Part shown: piece after piece, positions 45,601-53,003 of the stretch
Position numbering within the stretch: the first letter of the stretch is position 1
Layout: each line of letters begins with the position of its first letter
Assembly (NCBI GenBank): GCA_035627835.1
Contig: DASPKX010000098.1
Coordinates: 1 to 64,000 of the forward strand
From: DASPKX01 sp035627835
GTDB lineage: Bacteria; Verrucomicrobiota; Verrucomicrobiia; Limisphaerales; SXQI01
DNA: 64,000 nt
Reading direction: 5' to 3'
The notes under the pieces: model-generated
What the model was told of the DNA's origin: nothing
The model's database searches: none
What the model saw: the letters and a program-made list of their open reading frames with translations, nothing else
Position numbers and translations under genes: made by a program

Positions 45601-45749
45601 CAGGCAAAGAGATTTTGCACCCGGTCGCCGTGGTGATCGTTGGCGGTCTGGTGACCAGCACATTGCTGGGGTTGGCCGTGACGCCAACCGTGTTTTTCAC
45701 TTTCGGCCGGAAAGCTGCGATGAAGTGGCTTTCCTCGTCAGCCGCATGA
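42627..45749 (+). CDS. RND heavy-metal efflux pump (CusA/CzcA family)
   Basis: A 1040-residue twelve-span inner-membrane pump. The RND frame is complete: VLPDLTKPTVVTLTEAPGLAPEEVE at the N-terminus, TM4 with AIGMVVDDAVVDVENVFRRLRE (~398-418, proton-relay acids), TM cluster FLPLLGLSGLEGRLFAP, and the C-terminal half with GVAARNSIMLLSHYLHL. The pattern of the pump and its His-rich adaptor point to divalent metal export (Zn/Co/Cd or Cu/Ag), energised by protons; the precise metal is not readable, and the DD pair in TM4 also occurs in drug pumps. Confidence 0.9.
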   Translation: MLNALIQGALRGRVIVLALAALLLAAGFQVARDLPVEVLPDLTKPTVVTLTEAPGLAPEEVESNVTVPVERALTGVGGLTRLRSNSDVGLSLVYAEFAWGTDIYRARQLVQERLQGARGSLPEGVEPFLTPVASLMGEILLIGVRSANTNIPPRDVRTLADWMIRPRLQSIPGIAEVLSMGGGIRQIHVLPDPMRMQALGISHEELAAAVRQAAGNSTGGFIESGSREIMVRNLAMTVDLQEIASTVVKRLEDRPVRISDVAKVEWGIEPMRGDASVNGTRGVVMSITKAPGFDTVELTRRIESALADLQATLPQGVEALALFRQADFIERAIGNLAEAIRDGAIMVAIVLLIFLLNARTTLITLMAMPLSFAATLLAFRAFGVSVNSMTLGGLAVAIGMVVDDAVVDVENVFRRLRENAALPAPRPRLQVIAEASAEVRHSILYATILIILVFLPLLGLSGLEGRLFAPIAVATIVSMIASFVVSLTVIPALCSFLLRPKPADAEREARLLRGLKWLLHMALQHVALRHPAPLLSGVSLVVIGAFMLYPQMGKDFLPTFREETALISTTAAPGTSLEQMNQICDVIEQELLSVPGVRKVGRRLGRAERGDHVVPVSTSEFDVEFHPDDRRPRTETLAEIRARLQAVPGTFSVVTGPLADRIGHMLSGVSAPLAVKIFGPDLDRLREIGEEIQAVARTIPGFEDSRLDQQATIPQLRIEPRRDKAAAYGITPGELNERLSSLLAGQRLAELRYGQRVIDVVLRLPARWRESPEQIANLPIELHDQDDGLKHVPLSALAEVREAKGPNVIFRESNQRRFAVAIKPSIRDVGSLVPRLQQEVAAKVQLPEGYFISYEGEFQAREAASRRIALLSVVVIAVIAVLLHGYFRTPFFAFQVLLDVPLALTGGLMLTYLLLDNISIATLVGFIAVAGVAARNSIMLLSHYLHLMKHEGESFTAAMVIRGTKERLAPVLMTALSAGVGLIPLAMAADQPGKEILHPVAVVIVGGLVTSTLLGLAVTPTVFFTFGRKAAMKWLSSSAA

Positions 45750-45801
45750 ATACCGTGCGGCGCAGGCGGTCAAACTAAACGAAGATTAGGAAGGACGGGA
45801 T

Positions 45802-46239
45802 ATGCGCATTTTCAGAATATTGGCAGCTGTGCTGGTTACCGTGGCCACTCTCATGGCCCACAGCGAGAATGAGATTGGCCCTCATGGTGGAAAGATCCTG
45901 GAATTCAGCACAGACCAGTCGGTGCACGGGGAAGTCACAATGACCAATGGAATGTTCCATGTGCTCCTCTTGGACAAGGAGATGAAGCCGATGGCATTAA
46001 CGGACGAAAGCATCGTTGTCACCGGCGGAAGCCGCAGCAATCCTGAAAAGCCGAAAGTGGAGAAACAAGGGAACCAATTCATGTTCCCCGCGCTGAAGGG
46101 AGACAATTACCTGCTCGTCTTCCAATTTCGAAGCAAACCTGCGAGCAAGCCAGTCACTGCTCGATTCGAATATAACGCGGCAAAGTGCGGCGCCTGCAAG
46201 AAGCCCGAATGGCTTTGCGTTTGTGGCGCGAAGAAGTGA
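45802..46239 (+). CDS. Small secreted protein with Cys-rich tail, end of the metal efflux operon
   Basis: A 145-residue exported protein (signal peptide MRIFRILAAVLVTVATLMAHS) with a beta-rich middle and a C-terminal CGACKKPEWLCVCG that has CxxC and CxC pairs, likely metal binding. It begins 52 bases after the pump gene. The opening HSENEIGPHGGKILEF recalls proteins with the HGG... motif found beside metal pumps in soil bacteria. Function unassigned; a metallochaperone or sensor role is inferred from position and cysteines. Confidence 0.7.
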   Translation: MRIFRILAAVLVTVATLMAHSENEIGPHGGKILEFSTDQSVHGEVTMTNGMFHVLLLDKEMKPMALTDESIVVTGGSRSNPEKPKVEKQGNQFMFPALKGDNYLLVFQFRSKPASKPVTARFEYNAAKCGACKKPEWLCVCGAKK

Positions 46240-46371
46240 GTTCAGAGGACTGAAGGGTTAGTACCCATTTCCAGTCCTGCACCCCGTATCACCCCTGGCT
46301 TCTCTTGATCGGCCAACGGAACTGAACCCAAGCCAAAGGCGTGCAGAAGCTTTAAAAAAACATCTTGCGAG

Positions 46372-46386
46372 TGAGACTCAGTCTCA
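46372..46386. promoter_or_regulatory. Fur-like operator 1 (perfect 7-1-7 palindrome)
   Basis: TGAGACTCAGTCTCA is a perfect 7-1-7 inverted repeat of the same architecture as the classical Fur-family box (TGATAATNATTATCA). It lies ~100 bases upstream of the TonB-dependent receptor gene. Confidence 0.6.
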
Positions 46387-46405
46387 TCTAGTTTGGTTTT
46401 GCAGT

Positions 46406-46420
46406 TGAGACTCAATCTCA
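46406..46420. promoter_or_regulatory. Fur-like operator 2 (one mismatch)
   Basis: TGAGACTCAATCTCA repeats operator 1 with one changed base; the two starts are 34 bases apart, about three helical turns. Tandem copies before an iron-uptake operon strongly suggest iron-dependent repression by a Fur-family protein. Confidence 0.6.
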
Positions 46421-46484
46421 GCGGGGACGGTTTGGTTCTTCGCCAAACTCGCCATCGCTGGGAGCACAGCAGCACAAAACCAAA

Positions 46485-48716
46485 ATGGATCAGAAGAACT
46501 TGGGAGAAGGGAGCGGGCAAGTAACCGCTCACATGAGCGAGCAGGAACGTTTCAGTGGATTGCGAAACCTGACGTTGACTCGCACATGCCTGGGGTTGGT
46601 GAACGCTATGTTCCTCGCGGGAGCAGCCCATGGGCAGAGCACGAATACTCCGCCGGCGGCGCCGAACGACGAGCCCGGGCGTTTGCCAGACGTGACCGTC
46701 TCAGGCGAGCAGGAGACTTACCGCGCTGAGCGACTGGAGAATCCGCGTTACACCGAACCCCTCCGGGATATTCCCCAAACAGTGACCGTCATTCCGCAAG
46801 CCATGATCCAGGAGCAAAATGCGACGACGCTCCGGGATGTGCTGAGGAACGTTCCCGGCATCAGCATTCAGGCGGGGGAAGGCGGCGGCGGCCTGCCGGG
46901 GGACAATCTTTCGATCCGCGGCTTCAATGCGCGGAGTGATATTTTCGTGGATGGTGTTCGGGATTATGGCGCGTATTCGCGCGATCCGTTCAACATTGAG
47001 CAGGTTGAAGTGCTGAAGGGGCCGACCTCGACCACGGTCGGCCGTGGAAGCGCAGGTGGCGCCATCAATATGATCACCAAGCGCCCAACGCTGCGGCAGT
47101 TCTACAGTGGTTCCGCCGGGATCGGCACGGATGAGTATGGCCGGGCGACGTTGGACGTGAATCAGCCGCTCAAAGGCGTCGGCCTGGAAAGCAGCTCGTT
47201 GCGCTTAAATGGGCTCTACCACACATCCGATATGCCAGGCCGTGATGAAGTGACGAATGAGCGCTGGTCGGTCGCGCCTTCATTTTCCTACGGTTTGGGA
47301 ACAGCCACACGCCTAACGCTGCAGTATCAGCATATGAATCAGGACAATGTGCCTGATTATGGCCTTCCATGGGTTCCAGACAACACCAACCCGCTGTTGG
47401 CAGGCTATAGCAACCAGGCCCCGCCGGTTAACTTTAGCAACTTTTACGGTCTGCGCGGCTACGACTTTGAAGAGATTCGGAGCGACAGCGTGACGGCCAT
47501 CGTGGAGCACGATTTCAATGATTCCCTGCGCCTAAGGAACCTGAGCCGGTTCGGCGCAACGGATCGCGATTCGGCAATCACCGCCCCGCGCTTCGACAAC
47601 GTCAACACAAGCACCCTCATTCGCCGCCAGCTCCAGCAGCGGCAGATGGAACATTCGGTTTATGCGAACCAGACGGACGTTAATTTTGAATTCGATACCG
47701 GCCCAGTAGGCCACGCATTAACGGGCGGTCTGGAGGTGTCGCGTGAAACCCAAGACAATCGCAATAGCGCGCAGTTCGCCAATCAGCCATTGGCCGACTT
47801 GTTCGACCCAAATCCGGGCGACGCGCCGCTTGGGCCAATGCCAACAATAACAGGGCCTTGGAGTGAGGCGACCGCTGACACCGTCGGCTTATACGTGGGT
47901 GACACGCTCAAGCTAACGGAGCAGTGGCAGCTAGTCGGCGGCTTGCGGTATGATCATATCGAAACTGATTTCGAAGGGACAGGCAGCCGCACGGACGATC
48001 TGCTAAGTTGGCGAAGCGGCGTTGTATTTAAACCGAAGGAAAATGGCAGCATTTACTTTGGCTACGGCACGGCCTTCAACCCCTCGCTGGAAGGCAACAC
48101 CGGGTTTTCGGGCGCGATTCTCAACCTTGATCCAGAAGAGTCGCAAATGTTCGAGTTGGGAACGAAGTGGGACTTCTTCCATGAACGCCTCTCCTTAAGC
48201 GCCGCAGTCTTCCGGAGCGAGAAAACGAACGCGCGCACCCCGGACATTGCCACGCCGACGGTCACTGTGTTGGAAGGTGAGCAGCGCGTGGATGGTGTCG
48301 AGTTTGGCGCGGCAGGCAACATCACGAAAGAGTGGCGAATTTACGCTGCCTACACCTTCATGGAGGCCGAGGTGAAGGCCTCGAATAACCCTGCGGAAGT
48401 GGCGAATGTTTTGGCAAACACGCCGGATCATTCCGTCAGCCTTTGGACCACTTACGCTCTGCCATTCAACCTGGAGATTGGCGGCGGCGCACAATACGTC
48501 GGCGAACGCCGCAGCAACAACACCACAACCGCGCGTGTCGCGCCGGACTATTGGCTGTTCGATGCCATGGGCGCTTATCGCGTGAACGACAACATCACCG
48601 TCCGGCTGAACGTCTACAACCTGGCGGATGAACGTTACATTGACCGCGTCGGTGGCGGACATTTCGTCCCGGGCGCTGGCCGGTCCGCGGTTCTTTCGGC
48701 GAACTTCAACTTCTAA
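46485..48716 (+). CDS. TonB-dependent siderophore receptor
   Basis: A 743-residue outer-membrane receptor. After the leader (start may be ATG 46485 or 46533) comes the TonB box region (RLPDVTVSGE), plug domain with QTVTVIPQAMIQEQNATTLRDVLRNVPGISIQAGEGG...LSIRGFNARSDIFVDGVRD and EVLKGPTSTTVGRGSAGGAINMITK, then a beta-barrel ending in aromatic Phe (LSANFNF). The plug resembles catecholate receptors such as Fiu/PiuA. It would import ferric siderophore using the TonB-ExbBD motor in the same operon. Two Fur-like palindromes precede it. Confidence 0.92.
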   Translation: MDQKNLGEGSGQVTAHMSEQERFSGLRNLTLTRTCLGLVNAMFLAGAAHGQSTNTPPAAPNDEPGRLPDVTVSGEQETYRAERLENPRYTEPLRDIPQTVTVIPQAMIQEQNATTLRDVLRNVPGISIQAGEGGGGLPGDNLSIRGFNARSDIFVDGVRDYGAYSRDPFNIEQVEVLKGPTSTTVGRGSAGGAINMITKRPTLRQFYSGSAGIGTDEYGRATLDVNQPLKGVGLESSSLRLNGLYHTSDMPGRDEVTNERWSVAPSFSYGLGTATRLTLQYQHMNQDNVPDYGLPWVPDNTNPLLAGYSNQAPPVNFSNFYGLRGYDFEEIRSDSVTAIVEHDFNDSLRLRNLSRFGATDRDSAITAPRFDNVNTSTLIRRQLQQRQMEHSVYANQTDVNFEFDTGPVGHALTGGLEVSRETQDNRNSAQFANQPLADLFDPNPGDAPLGPMPTITGPWSEATADTVGLYVGDTLKLTEQWQLVGGLRYDHIETDFEGTGSRTDDLLSWRSGVVFKPKENGSIYFGYGTAFNPSLEGNTGFSGAILNLDPEESQMFELGTKWDFFHERLSLSAAVFRSEKTNARTPDIATPTVTVLEGEQRVDGVEFGAAGNITKEWRIYAAYTFMEAEVKASNNPAEVANVLANTPDHSVSLWTTYALPFNLEIGGGAQYVGERRSNNTTTARVAPDYWLFDAMGAYRVNDNITVRLNVYNLADERYIDRVGGGHFVPGAGRSAVLSANFNF

Positions 48717-48719
48717 TTT

Positions 48720-49400
48720 ATGTTGCTGAGCATTCCGGATGTCTTAACGGCTGAGCAGGTGGCAGAGGGCCGCCGCCTGCTCGACAAAGCTGATTGGGTT
48801 GATGGAAAAGTCACCGCCGGCCATCAATCTGCCAAAGCCAAAGACAACATGCAGATTCCGGAAGGGCATCCGGTTGCGCGCCAGCTCGGCGAGATGATCC
48901 TCGGGGCTCTCGGCAGGAACCCGCTGTTCATGTCGGCGGCTCTTCCAAGGACAGTGTTTCCGCCATTGTTCAACCGATATTCAGGCGGCCAATCGTTCGG
49001 CACACACGTGGACAATGCGATCCGCCAGGTCCCAGGCACAGGGCATCGCATTCGCACAGACCTCTCCGCGACGCTGTTTTTTGCAGGCCCCGAAGAATAC
49101 GACGGCGGCGAGCTGTGCGTTGAAGACACGTACGGAGTTAAGGCGGTGAAGCTCCCGCCCGGCCACATGGTGCTTTATCCCGCCACGAGCTTGCATCATG
49201 TGCGGCCTGTGACGCGCGGGGCGCGCATCTGCTCGTTCTTTTGGATTCAAAGCATGGTGCGGGACGATGGGCAGAGGTCGCTGCTGTTCGATTTGGATTT
49301 AGCGATCCAGCGGTTGAGCGGGGATCATCCCAATCATCCTTCGGCGGTTCAATTGACGGGCGTGTATCATAATCTGCTCCGCCAATGGGCTGAGGTTTAA
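48720..49400 (+). CDS. PiuC-like Fe(II)/2-oxoglutarate dioxygenase
   Basis: A 226-residue PKHD-type hydroxylase. The iron site is His96-x-Asp98 (FGTHVDNAI) and His159 (TSLHHV), with the 2-oxoglutarate Arg in TRGAR. It begins 3 bases after the receptor stop. Homologues (PiuC/YbiX) are found beside catecholate siderophore receptors in proteobacteria and are thought to help release iron, but the reaction is not settled. Its TAA overlaps the next ATG (TAATG). Confidence 0.92.
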   Translation: MLLSIPDVLTAEQVAEGRRLLDKADWVDGKVTAGHQSAKAKDNMQIPEGHPVARQLGEMILGALGRNPLFMSAALPRTVFPPLFNRYSGGQSFGTHVDNAIRQVPGTGHRIRTDLSATLFFAGPEEYDGGELCVEDTYGVKAVKLPPGHMVLYPATSLHHVRPVTRGARICSFFWIQSMVRDDGQRSLLFDLDLAIQRLSGDHPNHPSAVQLTGVYHNLLRQWAEV

Positions 49401-50530
49401 TGAGGAAAACGCTTTTTTGGCTGCATCTCGGAACCGGCGTCATCGTGGGGATTGTCATCTTCGTGATGTCTGTGACGGGCGTTCTGTTGATGTACCAACG
49501 CCAAATCACAGCCTGGGCGGACAAGGTGACGGTTGAAAAGCCGGCCACGGCGACAGCGCCGTTGGGTATTGATGAATTGCTGGCTGAGCTGCGCAAAAAG
49601 CGGGAGACGCCGCCGGATGCAATCACGATCCCGAGTGATGCAACAAAACCAGTGAGCTACAGCTATGGACGAGAGACAGTGCTGCTGGCCAATCCGTATA
49701 CCGGAGAGATCATTGGCGAAGGCTCGCGCAAGGTGCGCACGTTTTTCCAAAGCATGATCAACTGGCATCGCTACCTCGGACGTGAAGGAGACAGCCGGCC
49801 CCTCGGCAAGGCGATTACGGGAGCGTGCAACCTGGGATTCTTGTTCCTGGTGGTCAGCGGAATTTATCTCTGGTGGCCGCGGAAGTGGAGTTCCAATGCA
49901 ATGAAGGCCGTTTTCAAGATGGACTTCTCGCTGAAGGGCAAAGCGCGTGATTGGAACTGGCATAATGCCGTGGGGTTTTGGTCAGCAATTCCGCTGTTCT
50001 TCCTCGTCGTGACCGCGACATTCTTCTCCTATCCGTGGGTGACAACGTTGCTCTACAAAGCAACGGGGGACACCCCGCCTCCCGCCCAAAATCGCCCCGC
50101 GCAAAGCCCGGGAGCGTCACAACCCACGCGCGAAGCAAAGTGGCTCGATGCCAGCTACAATGCGGCCTGGAAGTTGGCAGAGCAGCAGTTGCCGGACTGG
50201 CGAACCATTTCGCTGCGTCTCCCCACATCTCCCACGCCGCCCCTTGCGTTCACCATCGACCAAGGCAACGGGGCGCGGCCGGATTTGCGCGGCACTCTCA
50301 CGGTCAACGCAAAAACTGGCATTGTTGAGAAATGGGAGAGCTACAGCAGTTTGAACACCGCGCGGCAAATCCGTCTCTGGGTTCGATGGATTCACACAGG
50401 CGAAGCGGGCGGCTTTATCGGCCAAACGATTGCTGGCCTCGCGTGCGTGGGTGGAGCCCTCCTTGTTTGGACCGGGTTCGCGCTTTCATGGCGCAGGTTC
50501 AAGGCAAGAAAGAACGCACAACCAGCATGA
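49400..50530 (+). CDS. PepSY-domain inner-membrane protein (PiuB-like reductase)
   Basis: A 376-residue PepSY-associated membrane protein with four spans: GVIVGIVIFVMSVTGVLLMY, ACNLGFLFLVVSGIYLWW, AVGFWSAIPLFFLVVTATFF and IGQTIAGLACVGGALLVWTG, and a large periplasmic loop with PepSY repeats (PDAITIPSDATKPVSYSYGRETVLLANPYTGEIIGEG). Paired His residues in the spans (INWHRYLG, WNWHNAVG, VRWIHTGEA) could bind haem as in YiaMN-like ferric reductases. It likely reduces iron from the siderophore in the periplasm. Its TGA overlaps the tonB ATG. Confidence 0.85.
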   Translation: MRKTLFWLHLGTGVIVGIVIFVMSVTGVLLMYQRQITAWADKVTVEKPATATAPLGIDELLAELRKKRETPPDAITIPSDATKPVSYSYGRETVLLANPYTGEIIGEGSRKVRTFFQSMINWHRYLGREGDSRPLGKAITGACNLGFLFLVVSGIYLWWPRKWSSNAMKAVFKMDFSLKGKARDWNWHNAVGFWSAIPLFFLVVTATFFSYPWVTTLLYKATGDTPPPAQNRPAQSPGASQPTREAKWLDASYNAAWKLAEQQLPDWRTISLRLPTSPTPPLAFTIDQGNGARPDLRGTLTVNAKTGIVEKWESYSSLNTARQIRLWVRWIHTGEAGGFIGQTIAGLACVGGALLVWTGFALSWRRFKARKNAQPA

Positions 50531-51222
50531 CGAACAGCGCCACAAAGCCAATGCGCGATCACTCGCTTGTGGAAGCCACAACGCTAGCGATTTGGACGCT
50601 TGCGAGCGCGGTGTGCGTGGCTGGATTTGCTCTTGCATACACAAGGCCAAAAGCCCCCGAAGCGAAACTTCCAACCTTGGTCGCCGAGGTCTTGCAAGTG
50701 GAGCTAACAACGGTACCTTCCCCTGCTCCTTCGCTAAACGCCCCCAGCGCTTCGGCCCCGCCCCCTTTAGACGCGCAGCCGATCACGGTTTCTGAGGCGC
50801 CTGCGCTGACCCCTGTCGCAGACCCCTCGCTTGTCGCCTTCGCGCTCCCCGTCGAAGGACCCGTCGCCGTAGTGGAGCCAAAGCGCGCGGCCTATGTGGC
50901 GCCTGCTGTGACAACGAATTTACCGGCTCCAGCACAACCCATTCCCGCGACAGCGCAGAAGTTGGTGTATGGTCAAGGCGAAGGCCGCCAGCCAGCGCCG
51001 GAGTATCCATATCGAGCCCGGCGCGAAGGCCAGGAAGGGTCTGTGACGGTGCGCTTCTCCGTTGCGGAAAGCGGCCAAGTAATCGCGGCGGAAGCGTCAA
51101 ATCCCTCGCCATGGCCGGCATTGAACGATGCTGCCACGAAAGTGGTGCGTGAGCGTTGGCGGTTCACCCCCGGCGCGCCCCGTTTGTACGAAGTGGTGAT
51201 GCACTTTAAATTGACCCGTTGA
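50527..51222 (+). CDS. tonB: TonB energy transducer
   Basis: A 231-residue TonB with one N-terminal span (LAIWTLASAVCVAGFALAYT), a proline/alanine-rich stalk, and the C-terminal TonB fold: PAPEYPYRARREGQEGSVTVRFSVAESG...WPALNDAATKVVRERWRFTPG. ATG 50527 overlaps the stop of the PepSY gene (ATGA), which fixes the start. It couples inner-membrane proton motive force, with ExbB/ExbD encoded next, to the receptor at the head of the operon. Confidence 0.92.
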   Translation: MTNSATKPMRDHSLVEATTLAIWTLASAVCVAGFALAYTRPKAPEAKLPTLVAEVLQVELTTVPSPAPSLNAPSASAPPPLDAQPITVSEAPALTPVADPSLVAFALPVEGPVAVVEPKRAAYVAPAVTTNLPAPAQPIPATAQKLVYGQGEGRQPAPEYPYRARREGQEGSVTVRFSVAESGQVIAAEASNPSPWPALNDAATKVVRERWRFTPGAPRLYEVVMHFKLTR

Positions 51223-51225
51223 TTT

Positions 51226-51915
51226 ATGAATCCAGTGTTTGGAAACATCGTCGTCGATCTCTTCATTAAAGGGGGGCCAATCATGTGGCCCATCCTTATT
51301 TGCTTCGTGGCGGCGCTCGCAGTCGTGGTCGAGCGTTCGCTCTGGTGGTGGCGCCTCTCGCGGCAAACTCGCGTCGATATTCAGACCGAGGCATTTGGCG
51401 CGATTTCCTCAGGCGATTTCGGCACAGCCCTTAAGCTTCTTGCCAGGGGCGAAGATCCTTTTCTGCGCACGTTGCACGAGGGGCTGATTCATGGACATAC
51501 GTCGTTCCTGGGCGCGATGCAATTGCGCGCCTCGGACGAATTGGAACGGGCGGAAAAGCGCCAGTGGATCCTGAGCACGTTCATCACGCTGGCTCCGTTG
51601 CTCGGCTTGCTGGGAACAGTCACCGGCATTATGCACTCGTTCAACTTTGTCGGGGACGAGCAACTCGCAGCGACCAAAGTGAGCGGCGGCATTGCGGAGG
51701 CATTGATTGCCACAGCGGCAGGCCTTGGCATCGCGATTCTTTGCTTGATCCCCTACAACTACTTCAATCGTCGCATCCATCATTTGCGCGCGCGCTTGGA
51801 GCGGACGATCAACCATGCTGAGTTGATCGTGGAAGCAGCCAAGCACCATGGGCATGACCTCGAGAGTTTCGCGAGGAGCCAATCGCCCGGACTCCGCTCA
51901 CCGAATGCGAGGTAA
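51226..51915 (+). CDS. exbB: ExbB/TolQ-family proton channel subunit
   Basis: A 229-residue three-span protein with the ExbB signature TLAPLLGLLGTVTGIMHSFNFVG and SGGIAEALIATAAGLGIAILCLIPYNYF. It forms the pentameric stator with ExbD that energises TonB. It follows tonB by 3 bases. Confidence 0.93.
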   Translation: MNPVFGNIVVDLFIKGGPIMWPILICFVAALAVVVERSLWWWRLSRQTRVDIQTEAFGAISSGDFGTALKLLARGEDPFLRTLHEGLIHGHTSFLGAMQLRASDELERAEKRQWILSTFITLAPLLGLLGTVTGIMHSFNFVGDEQLAATKVSGGIAEALIATAAGLGIAILCLIPYNYFNRRIHHLRARLERTINHAELIVEAAKHHGHDLESFARSQSPGLRSPNAR

Positions 51916-51917
51916 GC

Positions 51918-52346
51918 ATGCCTGTAAAGTTAGGCTCAAAGTTGCCTCCTGAGAACGAGGCGCGGATCGAAATTATTCCGCTCATCGACATCATGTTCTT
52001 CCTGCTCGCGGCATTCATGCTGGTGAGCTTGAGCATGGTGAATCAGAAGAATATTCCGGTGAACCTGCCCACAGCCGCGGCAGCCACCCCGGAGACGCGC
52101 AAGGACATCATCAACATCACCGTCGATAAGGCAGGCATTGCCTACATGGATTCCAAGGCCATCGGCAAAAACGAGCTGGCTGCGGCGCTCGCAGCCCTCC
52201 AGACGACGAATGGTTCCCCGCGCGTAATGGTGAGCGGTGATCGGGACGCTCGCCACGGAGACGTGATCAGCGTCCTCGATGTTGTTCGTGGCAGCGGGAT
52301 TGAGAAGATCGCTTTCGAGATTCGCGAAGCCACAGCCGCCCAATGA
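51918..52346 (+). CDS. exbD: ExbD/TolR-family stator subunit
   Basis: A 142-residue protein with a single N-terminal span containing the proton-carrying Asp (EIIPLIDIMFFLLAAFMLVSL) and a periplasmic ExbD/TolR fold (VNLPTAAAA...INITVDKAGIAYMDSKAI...VMVSGDRDARHGDVISVLDVVR). It pairs with the preceding ExbB; its TGA overlaps the ATG of a coiled-coil gene. Confidence 0.93.
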   Translation: MPVKLGSKLPPENEARIEIIPLIDIMFFLLAAFMLVSLSMVNQKNIPVNLPTAAAATPETRKDIINITVDKAGIAYMDSKAIGKNELAAALAALQTTNGSPRVMVSGDRDARHGDVISVLDVVRGSGIEKIAFEIREATAAQ

Positions 52347-52885
52347 AAGGCACACTTCCATATTTGAACCTCGCTGGCGTGGTCATTCTGGCGTTGTTCT
52401 GCGCGGTCCAATGGAACATCAATCGTAAGTTGAACCTGGGATTGAATGCCGCAGAAAAAGTGCGGCTGGAGCAAGGCAAGAAGCTGGCTGAACAGGAGAA
52501 AGCTGCGCAGGGGGCTTCCGCTGACCTCGATGCCTTTCGCGCGCAAGTGCAGAAACTAAGCATTGCCTTGAAGGAGGCAGAACAAAAAGCGGCTGTGTCG
52601 GAGCGGCAGTTAAGCCAGCTACAAAGTTCTCAGGAGCAGACGAAAGCTAACCTGGCGAAATGGACAGAGGCGGTTGCGGCGCGCGATGAACAGTTAAAGA
52701 ACGCGCGCGCGCAGGTGGCGGAGCTGGCCAACGCGCGCAACGAGTCTGTGGCCAAGTTCAACGAACTCGCAGCAAAGTACAACGCTGTGACCGAGGAGTT
52801 GAACACCCGCACCAAAGATTACAACGCCCTAGTGACCCGCTACAACGCGCTTGCGGAGAAGCAGCAGGCGGCCAATTCGAAGTAG
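52343..52885 (+). CDS. Membrane-anchored coiled-coil protein coupled to exbD
   Basis: A 180-residue protein with one N-terminal span (YLNLAGVVILALFCAVQW, residues 6-23) and an almost wholly helical, charged rest, predicted by eye as a long coiled coil with heptads (EKVRLEQGKKLAEQEKAAQ, KLSIALKEAEQKAAV, and YNALVTRYNALAEK at the end). It would extend from the inner membrane into the periplasm, in the same compartment as TonB. The ATG overlaps the exbD stop, so it is translationally coupled to the motor. No family is recognised; a structural or regulatory partner of ExbBD-TonB is inferred. Confidence 0.7.
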   Translation: MKGTLPYLNLAGVVILALFCAVQWNINRKLNLGLNAAEKVRLEQGKKLAEQEKAAQGASADLDAFRAQVQKLSIALKEAEQKAAVSERQLSQLQSSQEQTKANLAKWTEAVAARDEQLKNARAQVAELANARNESVAKFNELAAKYNAVTEELNTRTKDYNALVTRYNALAEKQQAANSK

Positions 52886-53003
52886 CGCAGACACTTGGCT
52901 AGCCCCCCAGGTGATCCTTCTTTTCATGTCGGCGCCAAGTCGGCACGTTCTGTTTGGTTTCAGCGGACGGTAAACCACCGCAAGGAACCTTTAACAGTCA
53001 GCA

